This document shows positions 1-6,120 of a stretch of DNA of 7,587 nucleotides, one piece after another (the first letter of the stretch is position 1; each line of letters begins with the position of its first letter). The notes beneath the pieces were generated by a model, which saw only the letters and a program-made list of their open reading frames with translations, was not told where the DNA came from and did not search any database. The position numbers were made by a program, and so were the translations under genes. Origin of the DNA: Actinomycetota bacterium (GTDB taxonomy: Bacteria > Actinomycetota > Acidimicrobiia > Acidimicrobiales > Microtrichaceae); NCBI GenBank assembly GCA_005777415.1, contig SXMI01000264.1:1-7587 (forward strand). The letters run 5' to 3'.

Positions 1-530
1 CCGTCGGTCAGGTTGACCGCATTGGCCGCGGCGGAGATGACGAGGACGGCCCACATCACCCAGGCGAACTCACCCAGCTCCCAGCCCAGGTCGTCGAACC
101 GGGCGAAGCTGATGGTGGTGTAGACGTCGGAACGCCACAGCATCGACACGGCGAAGCCGACACCGACGGCCACCAGCCCCAGGCTCTTCGATGCCTTCTT
201 GAGCCCCAGGTTGCGGGCGGCGCGGACCTTGATCCAGTCGTCGAAGAACCCCACCAGTCCCGCGCCGGCGATCGCGGCGATGCACATCATGCCGGTCCAG
301 GTGAAGATCCCCTTCGGGGCCAGGTTCGCAGCCAGGTACCCACAGCCGGCCCCGCCCACGATGGCGATGCCCCCGAAGGACGGCGTACCCGCCTTGGCCT
401 CGTGGCCGGCGGGCACGTCGGCGTTGATGGGCTGGGCGATGCCCCGGCGGGTGAGCAGGCCCACCAGCACGCGGGTCCCGACGAGCGACACCAGCGCCCC
501 GACCCCCGTGGCGAGCAGGAGCTGGATCAC
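1..530 (-). CDS. mraY: MraY, phospho-MurNAc-pentapeptide transferase (partial, N-terminal half)
   Basis: MraY is an integral membrane enzyme that transfers phospho-MurNAc-pentapeptide from UDP to undecaprenyl phosphate, making lipid I. The visible part is 176 codons and is cut by the left edge of the window. Seen in the sequence: a hydrophobic first helix (about residues 2-26), the family motif AKAGTPSFGG (45-54), the FFDDWIK motif with the paired aspartates D97 and D98 (Mg/substrate site), RNLGLKKASK just after it, several further hydrophobic stretches, and NAVNLTDG at the cut end, matching the conserved NLTDG motif. The start is GTG at 530-528. It shares GTGA with the murE stop (527-529), a 4-bp overlap that implies translational coupling. 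The identity is secure. The C-terminal half, including the later catalytic aspartate and histidine motifs, lies outside the window. In the usual dcw order murF would lie between murE and this gene, but it does not here. Confidence 0.97.
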   Translation of the reverse strand, partial: MIQLLLATGVGALVSLVGTRVLVGLLTRRGIAQPINADVPAGHEAKAGTPSFGGIAIVGGAGCGYLAANLAPKGIFTWTGMMCIAAIAGAGLVGFFDDWIKVRAARNLGLKKASKSLGLVAVGVGFAVSMLWRSDVYTTISFARFDDLGWELGEFAWVMWAVLVISAAANAVNLTD

Positions 531-2032
531 GGCGTCCCGATCCCCGGGTCGTCCGCCGGCGTTCCGGCCCGGACGACCTCGAGCTCCTCGAGCGCCACGA
601 CGCGGTCGTCGAACGGGACGGTCACCCCGCCTGCGGTCTGCCCCTGTTCGTGGCCCTTGCCGGCGATCAGCACCACATCACCTTGGCGCGCCGAGCGCAG
701 CGCGGCGCGGATCGCCGAGCGACGGTCACCGATCTCGCGGACCTTCGGGGCGGCGGACTCCGGCACACCGGACAGCACCTCGGCCCGGATGGCGGCCGGC
801 TCCTCGGACCGGGGATTGTCGTCACAGACCGCCACCCAGTCGGCGCCGATCGCCGCGATGCGGCCGATCTCCGGTCGCTTGGTGCGGTCACGGTCACCGC
901 CGCACCCCACGACGACGCGCAGGGACCCGGCGGGGCCGCACAGCTCCCGCGCCGCCGTGATCACGCGGTCCAGGGCATCGGGGGTGTGCGCGAAGTCGAC
1001 CACCACGAGCGGCAGCTCCGGGGGCGACTCCGCCACGGAGGCCGCACCGACCACCTCGAAGCGTCCGGGGACCACGGGGGCGCCGGCGAGCGCCGCCGCG
1101 ACCGCCCCCTCGTCCAGGCCGAGCGCAACGGCGGCCTCGAGTGCGAGCAGCGCATTGGCGACGTTGTGGCGACCCGGCCAGGGCAGCTCCACCTCGTGTC
1201 CCCGCCAGCGCCAGGCCCAGCGTCCCCCGGCGCCGCGGAGGCCGACGGCGTCGACCATGCCGACCGAACGTGTCGGGATGCTCGTCGTCCCGGCGAGCCC
1301 GGTCGGGATGCTCGTCGTCCCGGCGAGCCGGGCGCCGGCCGGGTCGTCGACCCAGACCACGGCCTGCCGGGCGTGTTCGGGGGTGAACAACAGCGCCTTG
1401 GCCCGGAAGTACTCCTCGGTCGTCCCGTGGAAGTCGAGGTGGTCCTGACCCAGGTTGGTGAACACCGCCACGTCCACGACCAGCCCGTCGACCCGACCCA
1501 GCACCAGCGCGTGCGAGGAGACCTCGAGGGCCACCACGTCGACGCCGTCGGCCACGTCACGGGCCAGGCGGGCCTGCAGGTCGCTCGCCTCGGGCGTGGT
1601 CCGTTCGCCGGTCAGGGTGCCGACCACGTCAGCGGTCATCCCGCAGGCGGCGACCAGGTGACCGATCAGCGTGACCACGCTCGTCTTGCCGTTCGTCCCC
1701 GTCACCCCGACGGTCCGCAGGGAGTCGGCCGGTTGGGCGAACACCTCGGCGGCGGCGGGCCCCAGCGCCCGGCGGGCGTCGCCGACGAGGACCTGGGTCA
1801 CCTCGAGCGGGAGCGTCCGCTCGACGAGGAGCACCACCGCTCCCCCGGCGACGGCCGCGGCGGCGTGATCGTGTCCGTCGTGCAGGTCACCCGGGATGCA
1901 GCAGAAGGCCCAACCGGGCTCGACCCGCCGTGAGTCGTGGGTGATGCCGGCCACGGTCGTCGTGGGATCGCCCGTCACCACCGTGCCCCCGACCGCCGAT
2001 GCGAGCTGTGCTGCCGTTCGCTGCGCCGCCAC
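527..2032 (-). CDS. murE: MurE, UDP-N-acetylmuramoyl-tripeptide synthetase (meso-DAP-adding type)
   Basis: MurE is a cytoplasmic ATP-dependent ligase that adds the third stem-peptide residue to UDP-MurNAc-L-Ala-D-Glu. From the chosen start it has 501 residues, normal for the family. Seen: N-terminal Mur domain with ITHDSRRVEPG (30-40); P-loop GVTGTNGKTS (109-118); TTPEASDLQ (145-153), the UDP-substrate-binding motif; EVSSHAL (170-176); FTNLGQDHLDFHG (191-203); the lysine of FRAKALLF (K212), which is carbamylated in the family; PGRHNVANA (286-294); DFAHTPDAL (346-354); and DNPRSEEP (405-412). DNPR is the signature of enzymes adding meso-diaminopimelate rather than lysine. I chose the GTG at 2030-2032 because GGAAGG lies 9 nt upstream and the homologous region begins there. 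An ATG at 2110 would overlap ftsI by 53 bp and add a low-complexity tail of 26 residues. The gap to ftsI is 25 nt. Unusual: a 10-residue tandem duplication at 236-254. Confidence 0.97.
   Translation of the reverse strand: MAAQRTAAQLASAVGGTVVTGDPTTTVAGITHDSRRVEPGWAFCCIPGDLHDGHDHAAAAVAGGAVVLLVERTLPLEVTQVLVGDARRALGPAAAEVFAQPADSLRTVGVTGTNGKTSVVTLIGHLVAACGMTADVVGTLTGERTTPEASDLQARLARDVADGVDVVALEVSSHALVLGRVDGLVVDVAVFTNLGQDHLDFHGTTEEYFRAKALLFTPEHARQAVVWVDDPAGARLAGTTSIPTGLAGTTSIPTRSVGMVDAVGLRGAGGRWAWRWRGHEVELPWPGRHNVANALLALEAAVALGLDEGAVAAALAGAPVVPGRFEVVGAASVAESPPELPLVVVDFAHTPDALDRVITAARELCGPAGSLRVVVGCGGDRDRTKRPEIGRIAAIGADWVAVCDDNPRSEEPAAIRAEVLSGVPESAAPKVREIGDRRSAIRAALRSARQGDVVLIAGKGHEQGQTAGGVTVPFDDRVVALEELEVVRAGTPADDPGIGTP
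1272..1329. repeat. 30-bp-period tandem duplication inside murE
   Basis: Positions 1272-1299 are repeated exactly at 1302-1329, giving 28 identical bases at a period of 30. On the coding strand this doubles the peptide LAGTTSIPT (with G, then R, as the tenth residue) at about MurE residues 236-254, between the ARQAVVWVDDP segment of the central ATPase domain and the PGRHN motif. Because 30 is a multiple of three, the frame is kept. Each unit also holds a short inverted repeat, CGGGA and TCCCG around 9 nt. The bases on either side of the repeat differ (T at 1271 against G at 1301, C at 1300 against G at 1330). Confidence 0.9.
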
Positions 2033-2057
2033 TGACCCGTGCCTTCCGGTGGTGTGC

Positions 2058-4013
2058 TCAGCCGCCGGAGCGGCCGGTGTCGTCCTGTCCGGACGATCCT
2101 GCACCACCATCGGACCCGGCCGGTGCCGGCTCGGACGCCGGAGCGGCCCGGACCCGTGTGGCAGGTGCCACGCCGACCGAGGACGGACCGATGCCCAGCT
2201 CGCGGATGCTCGTCCGGGCCAGGTCGGCGAAGACCGGGCCGGCCGATCCCGCACCCGAGCTGCCCTGTGGCGTGTCGAAGAGCAGGACGGTGATGGAGAC
2301 CTGCGGCCGGTCCGCCGGCAGGTAGCCGGCGAACGTCGTCACGTAGTGGTACTGATCGTCGGCCCACCTGTAGTCGTCGTTGGGGTTCACCCGCTCCGGA
2401 CTCGGCATGCGCCCCGTTCCGGTCTTGGCCGCCACGACGTAGCCCGGGATGGCGAGGTCCTTGGCGGTGCCACCGGTGACGACGGCCCGCAGGGCCCGGT
2501 CGACACGCTGGGCTGCCGCCTCGGACACCACCCGCCGCGACGGAGGCCGTTCCACCGCGGTCCGGGTCCCGTCCGGTGCCACGGTCGCGTTCACCAGTCG
2601 GGGCGCCACGTACTCCCCGCCGTTGGCGATGACGTTGTAGGCGGCCCAGAGCTGCAGGACCGTCGCCGACTGGAACGTCCCGATGGACGCCGCGGCCAGG
2701 TCCGGTTCGGTCCACCCGGCGACGTCGGGAAGCAGCCCCCCGCTCTCGGCCGGGTGCCCGACGTCGGTCGGCGATCCGAACCCGAAGTCGACGAGCGCCC
2801 GGTGGAGTCGCTCGGCGCCGACCCGCTGCCCCATCTGGATGGTGCCCACGTTGGACGAGTCGGCGATCACATCGTCGACCCGCATCTGCTCGGTGGGGTG
2901 CGGGTGGTGGTCCTCGAAGGTCCGGTCGGCCACGTCGATCCGGTACGGCACCGTGAAGGTGGTGTCGTCGTCGACCACCCCGTGCTCGTAGGCCGCCGCC
3001 GCCGTGACGAGCTTGAAGACCGAGCCCGCCTGGAACGCATCGGAGAAGGCGAGCGGACCGGATGCCAGGTCGACCTCGCCCGTGCTCCGGTCCGTCTCGG
3101 CGCCGGCCACCGCCAGCAGCTCACCGGTGGAGGGCCGTCCGACGACGGCGATGCCCCCGGCCGCTCCCGACCGGGCGACCCCGGCGGCCAGCATGCGCTC
3201 GGCCTCGTACTGCAGCGTCCGGTCGAGGGTCAGCTCGACGTCGTGGCCCGGTGTGGCGGCCTCCTGGACGCGCTCGGAGCCCACGATGGTGCGTCCGGTC
3301 TGGGATCGCTCGCCCTCGCGCCGCCCGTCCCGACCGGTGAGCACGTCGTCGAAGCGACGCTCGATCCCCCCCATCTCGGTCGGTCGGCCGTCGGCGTCGA
3401 GCGTGCCGATGACCCGGAGCCCCGACTCGCCGCCCGGGTGCACCCGCTCCGAACGGACCTCGACTCCCATGATCCCCTGGAGGTTCAGCTTCACGAGCTT
3501 CTTCCGGGCCACGTCCACCGCTGCGACCGAGACCCCCTCGGCGACCACGACGTGGTCGTCGTCCGGATCCGCCCGACCGAGGACTGCGACGATCCTCCGC
3601 TCCGGGATCCCGAGCGGCGGACCGACGGCCGTCGCCACGGCGGCGAGGTCCTCGGGTCCGTCCTTGCCGGCCTCGTGCAGCGCCTTCCGACTGAGGGCGA
3701 CGTCGGCCTCGGGGACCGAGACCGCCAGGTCGACACCGTTCCGGTCGAGGATCGAGCCCCGCACCGCCGGCACGACCTGCTGGTACTCGCGCACCGCCTG
3801 ACCGCGACCGGCCAGGTCGGGGGCGTCGCCGAGCTGCACCTGCACGAGCTTGGCGACCGTGAACGCGGCCAACAGGGCGAAGAACACGCCGATGATCCAC
3901 CAGCGACGCGGCTCGACCAGCTGCTCGGCGTCCGGACGCCGGCGGCGGCGGTGGTCGTCGAGCTGGACGACTCGCGGTGAACGGGTCGACGGCCGCGTAC
4001 GGGTGGCGGTCAT
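2058..4013 (-). CDS. ftsI: FtsI / PBP3, septal peptidoglycan D,D-transpeptidase
   Basis: FtsI is a class B penicillin-binding protein that cross-links septal peptidoglycan within the FtsQLB-FtsWI divisome. The protein is 651 residues. In order it has a basic, arginine-rich cytoplasmic tail (1-37); one membrane anchor (about 38-59, WWIIGVFFALLAAFTVAKLV); the PBP dimerisation/pedestal domain opening with RGSILDRNG (85-93); and a transpeptidase domain carrying all three active-site motifs: SVFK (S331 nucleophile, K334), SSN (386-388) and KTG (530-532). A Gly/Ser/Ala/Pro-rich tail follows residue 608. The start is ATG at 4011-4013, which shares ATGA with the ftsL stop (4-bp overlap). The frame stays open upstream to 4547 but only runs across ftsL. 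The usual GQG-like sequence before the late conserved helix reads SIGTFQSATVLQL (443-455), a modest departure from the family. The product could be called PbpB in actinobacterial naming. The role is secure from motifs and context. Confidence 0.96.
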   Translation of the reverse strand: MTATRTRPSTRSPRVVQLDDHRRRRRPDAEQLVEPRRWWIIGVFFALLAAFTVAKLVQVQLGDAPDLAGRGQAVREYQQVVPAVRGSILDRNGVDLAVSVPEADVALSRKALHEAGKDGPEDLAAVATAVGPPLGIPERRIVAVLGRADPDDDHVVVAEGVSVAAVDVARKKLVKLNLQGIMGVEVRSERVHPGGESGLRVIGTLDADGRPTEMGGIERRFDDVLTGRDGRREGERSQTGRTIVGSERVQEAATPGHDVELTLDRTLQYEAERMLAAGVARSGAAGGIAVVGRPSTGELLAVAGAETDRSTGEVDLASGPLAFSDAFQAGSVFKLVTAAAAYEHGVVDDDTTFTVPYRIDVADRTFEDHHPHPTEQMRVDDVIADSSNVGTIQMGQRVGAERLHRALVDFGFGSPTDVGHPAESGGLLPDVAGWTEPDLAAASIGTFQSATVLQLWAAYNVIANGGEYVAPRLVNATVAPDGTRTAVERPPSRRVVSEAAAQRVDRALRAVVTGGTAKDLAIPGYVVAAKTGTGRMPSPERVNPNDDYRWADDQYHYVTTFAGYLPADRPQVSITVLLFDTPQGSSGAGSAGPVFADLARTSIRELGIGPSSVGVAPATRVRAAPASEPAPAGSDGGAGSSGQDDTGRSGG

Positions 4014-4537
4014 CCGGCTCGGACCGGCATCCCGGACGCCGGTGCAGCGATCTCGGTGGCAGCGATCTCGGTGGCAGGGATGCCGGTGGCAGGGATCGGG
4101 GCGGAGGGGACCGCCGCCACCGGTCCGGGCTCGACCATGCCCGCCACGGCGGCTCGGCGGAGCATCTCGTCGGGCATCTCGGCCCGACTCAGCTCGACGA
4201 TCAGCTCGCGCTGGGCGGCCTGAGCGCGTTCGAGGTTGGCGGCGAGCGCGTCGGCCTCCTCCTGCGCGGCGATCCGCTCGCCCTGGACGAAGACGCACAG
4301 CCCGCCGACGGCCAGCATGGCGACCGCACATCCGACGACGAGCGTCCGCCACCGGGCGGGAAGGGCTCGCGGCCCGGCCGACTCCTGGGGAAGCGGCCGG
4401 GCCGACGATCGGGCCGCCCGGGGGGATCGGACGGCGGCCCGCTGGGGAGATGACCTGCGAGAGCGGGGCGCCGCAGGTCGCGACGCCCCGCGCCGCAGCG
4501 CAGCACGGTCGAGGGTCTCGGCGCGGACGGCGCTCAC
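4010..4537 (-). CDS. ftsL: FtsL-like cell division protein
   Basis: FtsL is a small bitopic membrane protein that works with FtsB and FtsQ to activate FtsWI at the septum. Sequence conservation in the family is weak, so this call rests on architecture and position between rsmH and ftsI. The 175-residue product has a long basic, Arg/Ala/Pro/Ser-rich cytoplasmic N-terminus (1-64), one hydrophobic segment (about 65-84, LVVGCAVAMLAVGGLCVFV), then a heptad-like, charged/Ala/Leu segment (86-120) typical of the FtsL/FtsB coiled coil, and an Ala/Pro/Ile-rich tail (135-175) built from five-residue repeats. The start is GTG at 4535-4537, sharing GTGA with the rsmH stop, with GGTGAG 5 nt upstream as ribosome-binding site. 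The stop overlaps the ftsI ATG. The tail is unusual because FtsL proteins normally end soon after the coiled coil. Confidence 0.88.
   Translation of the reverse strand: MSAVRAETLDRAALRRGASRPAAPRSRRSSPQRAAVRSPRAARSSARPLPQESAGPRALPARWRTLVVGCAVAMLAVGGLCVFVQGERIAAQEEADALAANLERAQAAQRELIVELSRAEMPDEMLRRAAVAGMVEPGPVAAVPSAPIPATGIPATEIAATEIAAPASGMPVRAG
4045..4097. repeat. 15-bp tandem repeats in the 3' end of ftsL
   Basis: About three copies of a 15-bp unit run from 4050 to 4094 (4050-4064, 4065-4079, 4080-4094), with partial units on each side. The first two differ at one base (atctcggtggcagcg against atctcggtggcaggg), and the third differs from the second at two bases. They encode the series IPATG, IPATE, IAATE, IAAPA at about FtsL residues 148-167. 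The period is a multiple of three, so copy number can change without breaking the frame. Confidence 0.85.
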
Positions 4538-5499
4538 GCCGGCTCACCCAGACGCTCGACGACCCGCAACCGGACGCTCTCGGCCCGCCGGTTGGACGAG
4601 ATCTCCTCGTCCGTCGCGGTCCATGCGCCCCGCCGGATCAGGCGGACGGTCGGCTCGGCACCACACGCGCAGGGGAGGTCGGAGGGGCAGGTGCACCCGC
4701 CGGTGGCGGCCTCGCGGAAGGCGTCCTTGACCATCCGGTCCTCCAACGAGTGGTAGGCCAGCACGGCGAGGCGTCCGCCGGGCTGCAGGACCGAGATGGC
4801 ACCGTCGAGCGCATCGGCGAGCTGGTCCAGCTCCGCATTGACCTCCATACGGATCGCCTGGAACGTCCGCTTGGCCGGATGCCCGCCGGTCCGGCGGGCC
4901 GCGGCCGGGATCGCCGCGCGCACGACCTCGACCAGGTGCGAGGCGTCACGGATGGGTCGGGCCTCGACGATCGCCCGGGCGATCCGGGGAGCGAAGCGCT
5001 CCTCGGAGTGGTCGCGGATGACCCGGACCAGCGAGGCGTAGTCGTAGCCGTTGACGACGTCGGCAGCGGTGAAGCCCTGCCGGCGGTCCATCCGCATGTC
5101 GAGCGGCCCGGACCCGCGGTAGGAGAACCCGCGCTCCTCGACGTCGATCTGGGGGGACGAGACTCCGAGGTCGATCAGCACGGCGGACACTCCTTGACGG
5201 TCGGGGGGACGGAGGGGGTCGGGGTGCTCCCGCAGGAGCGGAACGAGGTCGGCGAAGCCGCCCCGGACGAGCTGGGCGCGTTCGCCGAACGGTTCGAGCC
5301 GGCGGGACGCCGCCCGGAGGGCGACGTCGTCCCGGTCGATGCCGAGGAGGTGGAGGCCGGGGTGAGCGCCGAGCAGCGCGGCCGCGTGCCCACCCCCGCC
5401 GACCGTGGCGTCCACATAGCGGCCGTCGGGAACGACCGAGAGGAGCTCGACGACGAGGTCGACGAGCACGGGAACGTGGTGGAACGACTCATCGTCCAC
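4534..5499 (-). CDS. rsmH: RsmH (MraW), 16S rRNA C1402 N4-methyltransferase
   Basis: RsmH uses S-adenosylmethionine to methylate N4 of C1402 in the ribosomal P site. It is regularly the second gene of dcw clusters. The 321-residue protein has HHVPVL at the N-terminus, the SAM-binding loop DATVGGGGH (30-38), LLGIDRD (51-57), LIDLGVSSPQID (108-119), GPLDMRMD (131-138), the segment HPAKRTFQAIRMEVNAEL (207-224), AYHSLEDRMVK (248-258), and a late cysteine cluster (C269, C271, C277, C279) as in many actinobacterial homologues. The start is GTG at 5497-5499. A purine-rich GAGGGGGGA stretch lies 6 nt upstream, a good ribosome-binding site. No in-frame ATG is available near the conserved N-terminus. 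The stop overlaps the ftsL start by 4 bp. Length and motifs are normal. Confidence 0.97.
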   Translation of the reverse strand: MDDESFHHVPVLVDLVVELLSVVPDGRYVDATVGGGGHAAALLGAHPGLHLLGIDRDDVALRAASRRLEPFGERAQLVRGGFADLVPLLREHPDPLRPPDRQGVSAVLIDLGVSSPQIDVEERGFSYRGSGPLDMRMDRRQGFTAADVVNGYDYASLVRVIRDHSEERFAPRIARAIVEARPIRDASHLVEVVRAAIPAAARRTGGHPAKRTFQAIRMEVNAELDQLADALDGAISVLQPGGRLAVLAYHSLEDRMVKDAFREAATGGCTCPSDLPCACGAEPTVRLIRRGAWTATDEEISSNRRAESVRLRVVERLGEPA

Positions 5500-5563
5500 A
5501 CGGCGTCCCCCCTCGATACGGTGTCCCCGCTCGGTCCGCCCAGTTCGGCGACGGGACCGCCAT
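5489..5563 (-). CDS. Possible 24-codon ORF bridging mraZ and rsmH
   Basis: The gap between mraZ and rsmH is spanned by an ORF whose ATG (5561-5563) overlaps the mraZ stop as TGATG and whose TGA (5489-5491) lies just inside rsmH. The peptide would begin MAVPSPNWADR and end with GGTPCGR. It has no recognisable domain, signal peptide or membrane segment. The stop-start overlap upstream and the run into the rsmH start would suit translational coupling, carrying ribosomes from mraZ to the rsmH ribosome-binding site. In GC-rich DNA an open frame of this size arises easily by chance, and no independent ribosome-binding site stands out, so I give it low confidence. Confidence 0.2.
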   Translation of the reverse strand: MAVPSPNWADRAGTPYRGGTPCGR

Positions 5564-5997
5564 CACACGAACTCCAGGTCCGCCAGGTCGTCGGCCAGGG
5601 TCCGGCCGTCGGCGTCCGGGGCCTCGGCCTGGGCCTCGAAGCGCTCCCAGGCCGCCCGGTCGTAGACGTTGGCGTAGCTGCCGGAACCCACGATGACGAC
5701 GTCCCGGCCCAGGCCGATCTTGGCCCGCAGCCGCGGGTTGATCGTGATCCGGTTCTGGGCGTCGGGCTGGATGGGCGAGACCGAGGCGAACAGGTACCGG
5801 AGCCGGTGGCGGTCCACCTTCCGGCTCTGCTCGACCTTGCGACGCCACCGATCCCAGCTCTCGTACGAGAACAGGCCCACGCACTCGGCGAGGTTCACCG
5901 CGAACCCGCCGTCCGCGTACGTGGACCTGAACGGCGCCGGCAGCACCAGCCGGCCCTTGCCGTCGAGCGTGTGCGCGAAGGTGTCGTACAGGTCCAC
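5563..5997 (-). CDS. mraZ: MraZ, dcw cluster transcriptional regulator
   Basis: MraZ is a DNA-binding protein of the AbrB-like fold. In studied bacteria it forms rings and controls its own dcw promoter. The 144-residue product has the two expected tandem domains, each with the DxxxR signature: DGKGR at 12-16, inside HTLDGKGRLVLP, and DAQNR at 79-83, followed by ITINPRLR. An acidic tail closes the protein. I chose GTG at 5995-5997, giving VDLYDTFAHTLD, because it places the first domain 8-9 residues from the start and yields the family's usual length of about 143. The frame continues upstream to a GTG at 6072, adding 25 residues with no counterpart in the family, and that start would sit almost at the predicted transcription start. 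No strong ribosome-binding site precedes 5997. MraZ is the first gene of the cluster, and its likely operator is just upstream. Confidence 0.93.
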   Translation of the reverse strand: MDLYDTFAHTLDGKGRLVLPAPFRSTYADGGFAVNLAECVGLFSYESWDRWRRKVEQSRKVDRHRLRYLFASVSPIQPDAQNRITINPRLRAKIGLGRDVVIVGSGSYANVYDRAAWERFEAQAEAPDADGRTLADDLADLEFV

Positions 5998-6036
5998 GGT
6001 TCGTTCGGCTCGGGTCTGGCGCAGCGGGATGACGGG

Positions 6037-6078
6037 AGTGGAGTGCGGGCGGTCCTCGTCGACCCCCCGCACTCCACT
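6037..6078. repeat. 42-bp inverted repeat at the 5' end of the mraZ leader
   Basis: AGTGGAGTGCGGG at 6037-6049 is the exact reverse complement of 6066-6078. After one mismatched pair (6050/6065), a further four bases pair (GGTC 6051-6054 with GACC 6061-6064), leaving a 6-nt loop (6055-6060). In DNA it is a large palindrome that carries an AGTGG box in both orientations. In RNA it would form a very stable hairpin starting almost at the predicted +1 and ending about 40 nt before the mraZ start codon. It could be an extended operator, an mRNA-stabilising 5' hairpin, or an attenuator-like structure. Confidence 0.85.
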
Positions 6079-6088
6079 TCAAGCCACT
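6064..6088 (-). promoter_or_regulatory. MraZ-box-like direct repeats (putative autoregulatory operator)
   Basis: On the minus strand AGTGG occurs at 6088-6084 and again at 6078-6074, exactly 10 bp apart, and a G-run (GGGGG, 6068-6064) follows another 10 bp on. Known MraZ operators are short G-rich direct repeats with 10-bp spacing (TGGG-N5 repeats in E. coli). Here the first box overlaps the predicted -10 and the second overlaps the predicted start point, so bound MraZ would repress the promoter. The spacing and place are seen; the function is inferred from the family. Confidence 0.6.
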
Positions 6089-6114
6089 CTATGGGAATCC
6101 GCGCCACCTCACAA
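6086..6114 (-). promoter_or_regulatory. Predicted promoter of the dcw cluster (PmraZ)
   Basis: On the minus strand TTGTGA (6114-6109) and TAGAGT (6091-6086) are separated by exactly 17 nt, a good match to a sigma70/SigA-type -35 and -10 pair in otherwise very GC-rich DNA. Transcription would start near 6079, leaving a leader of about 80 nt before the chosen mraZ GTG. It lies between the upstream gene on the same strand and mraZ, which is where a dcw promoter is expected. The start site is a prediction. Confidence 0.65.
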
Positions 6115-6120
6115 CCCTTT

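Noticed and set aside
1272..1329. CRISPR-like array
   Set aside because: Only two adjacent units with no spacers, inside a coding frame.
2033..2110. Earlier murE start at ATG 2110
   Set aside because: It would overlap ftsI by 53 bp and add 26 low-complexity residues, while GTG 2032 has a well-spaced GGAAGG and fits the family start.
4014..4547. Long N-terminal extension of ftsI to 4547
   Set aside because: It covers the whole of ftsL in another frame, is Arg/Pro-rich, and the ATG at 4013 gives a normal FtsI with a standard ATGA overlap.
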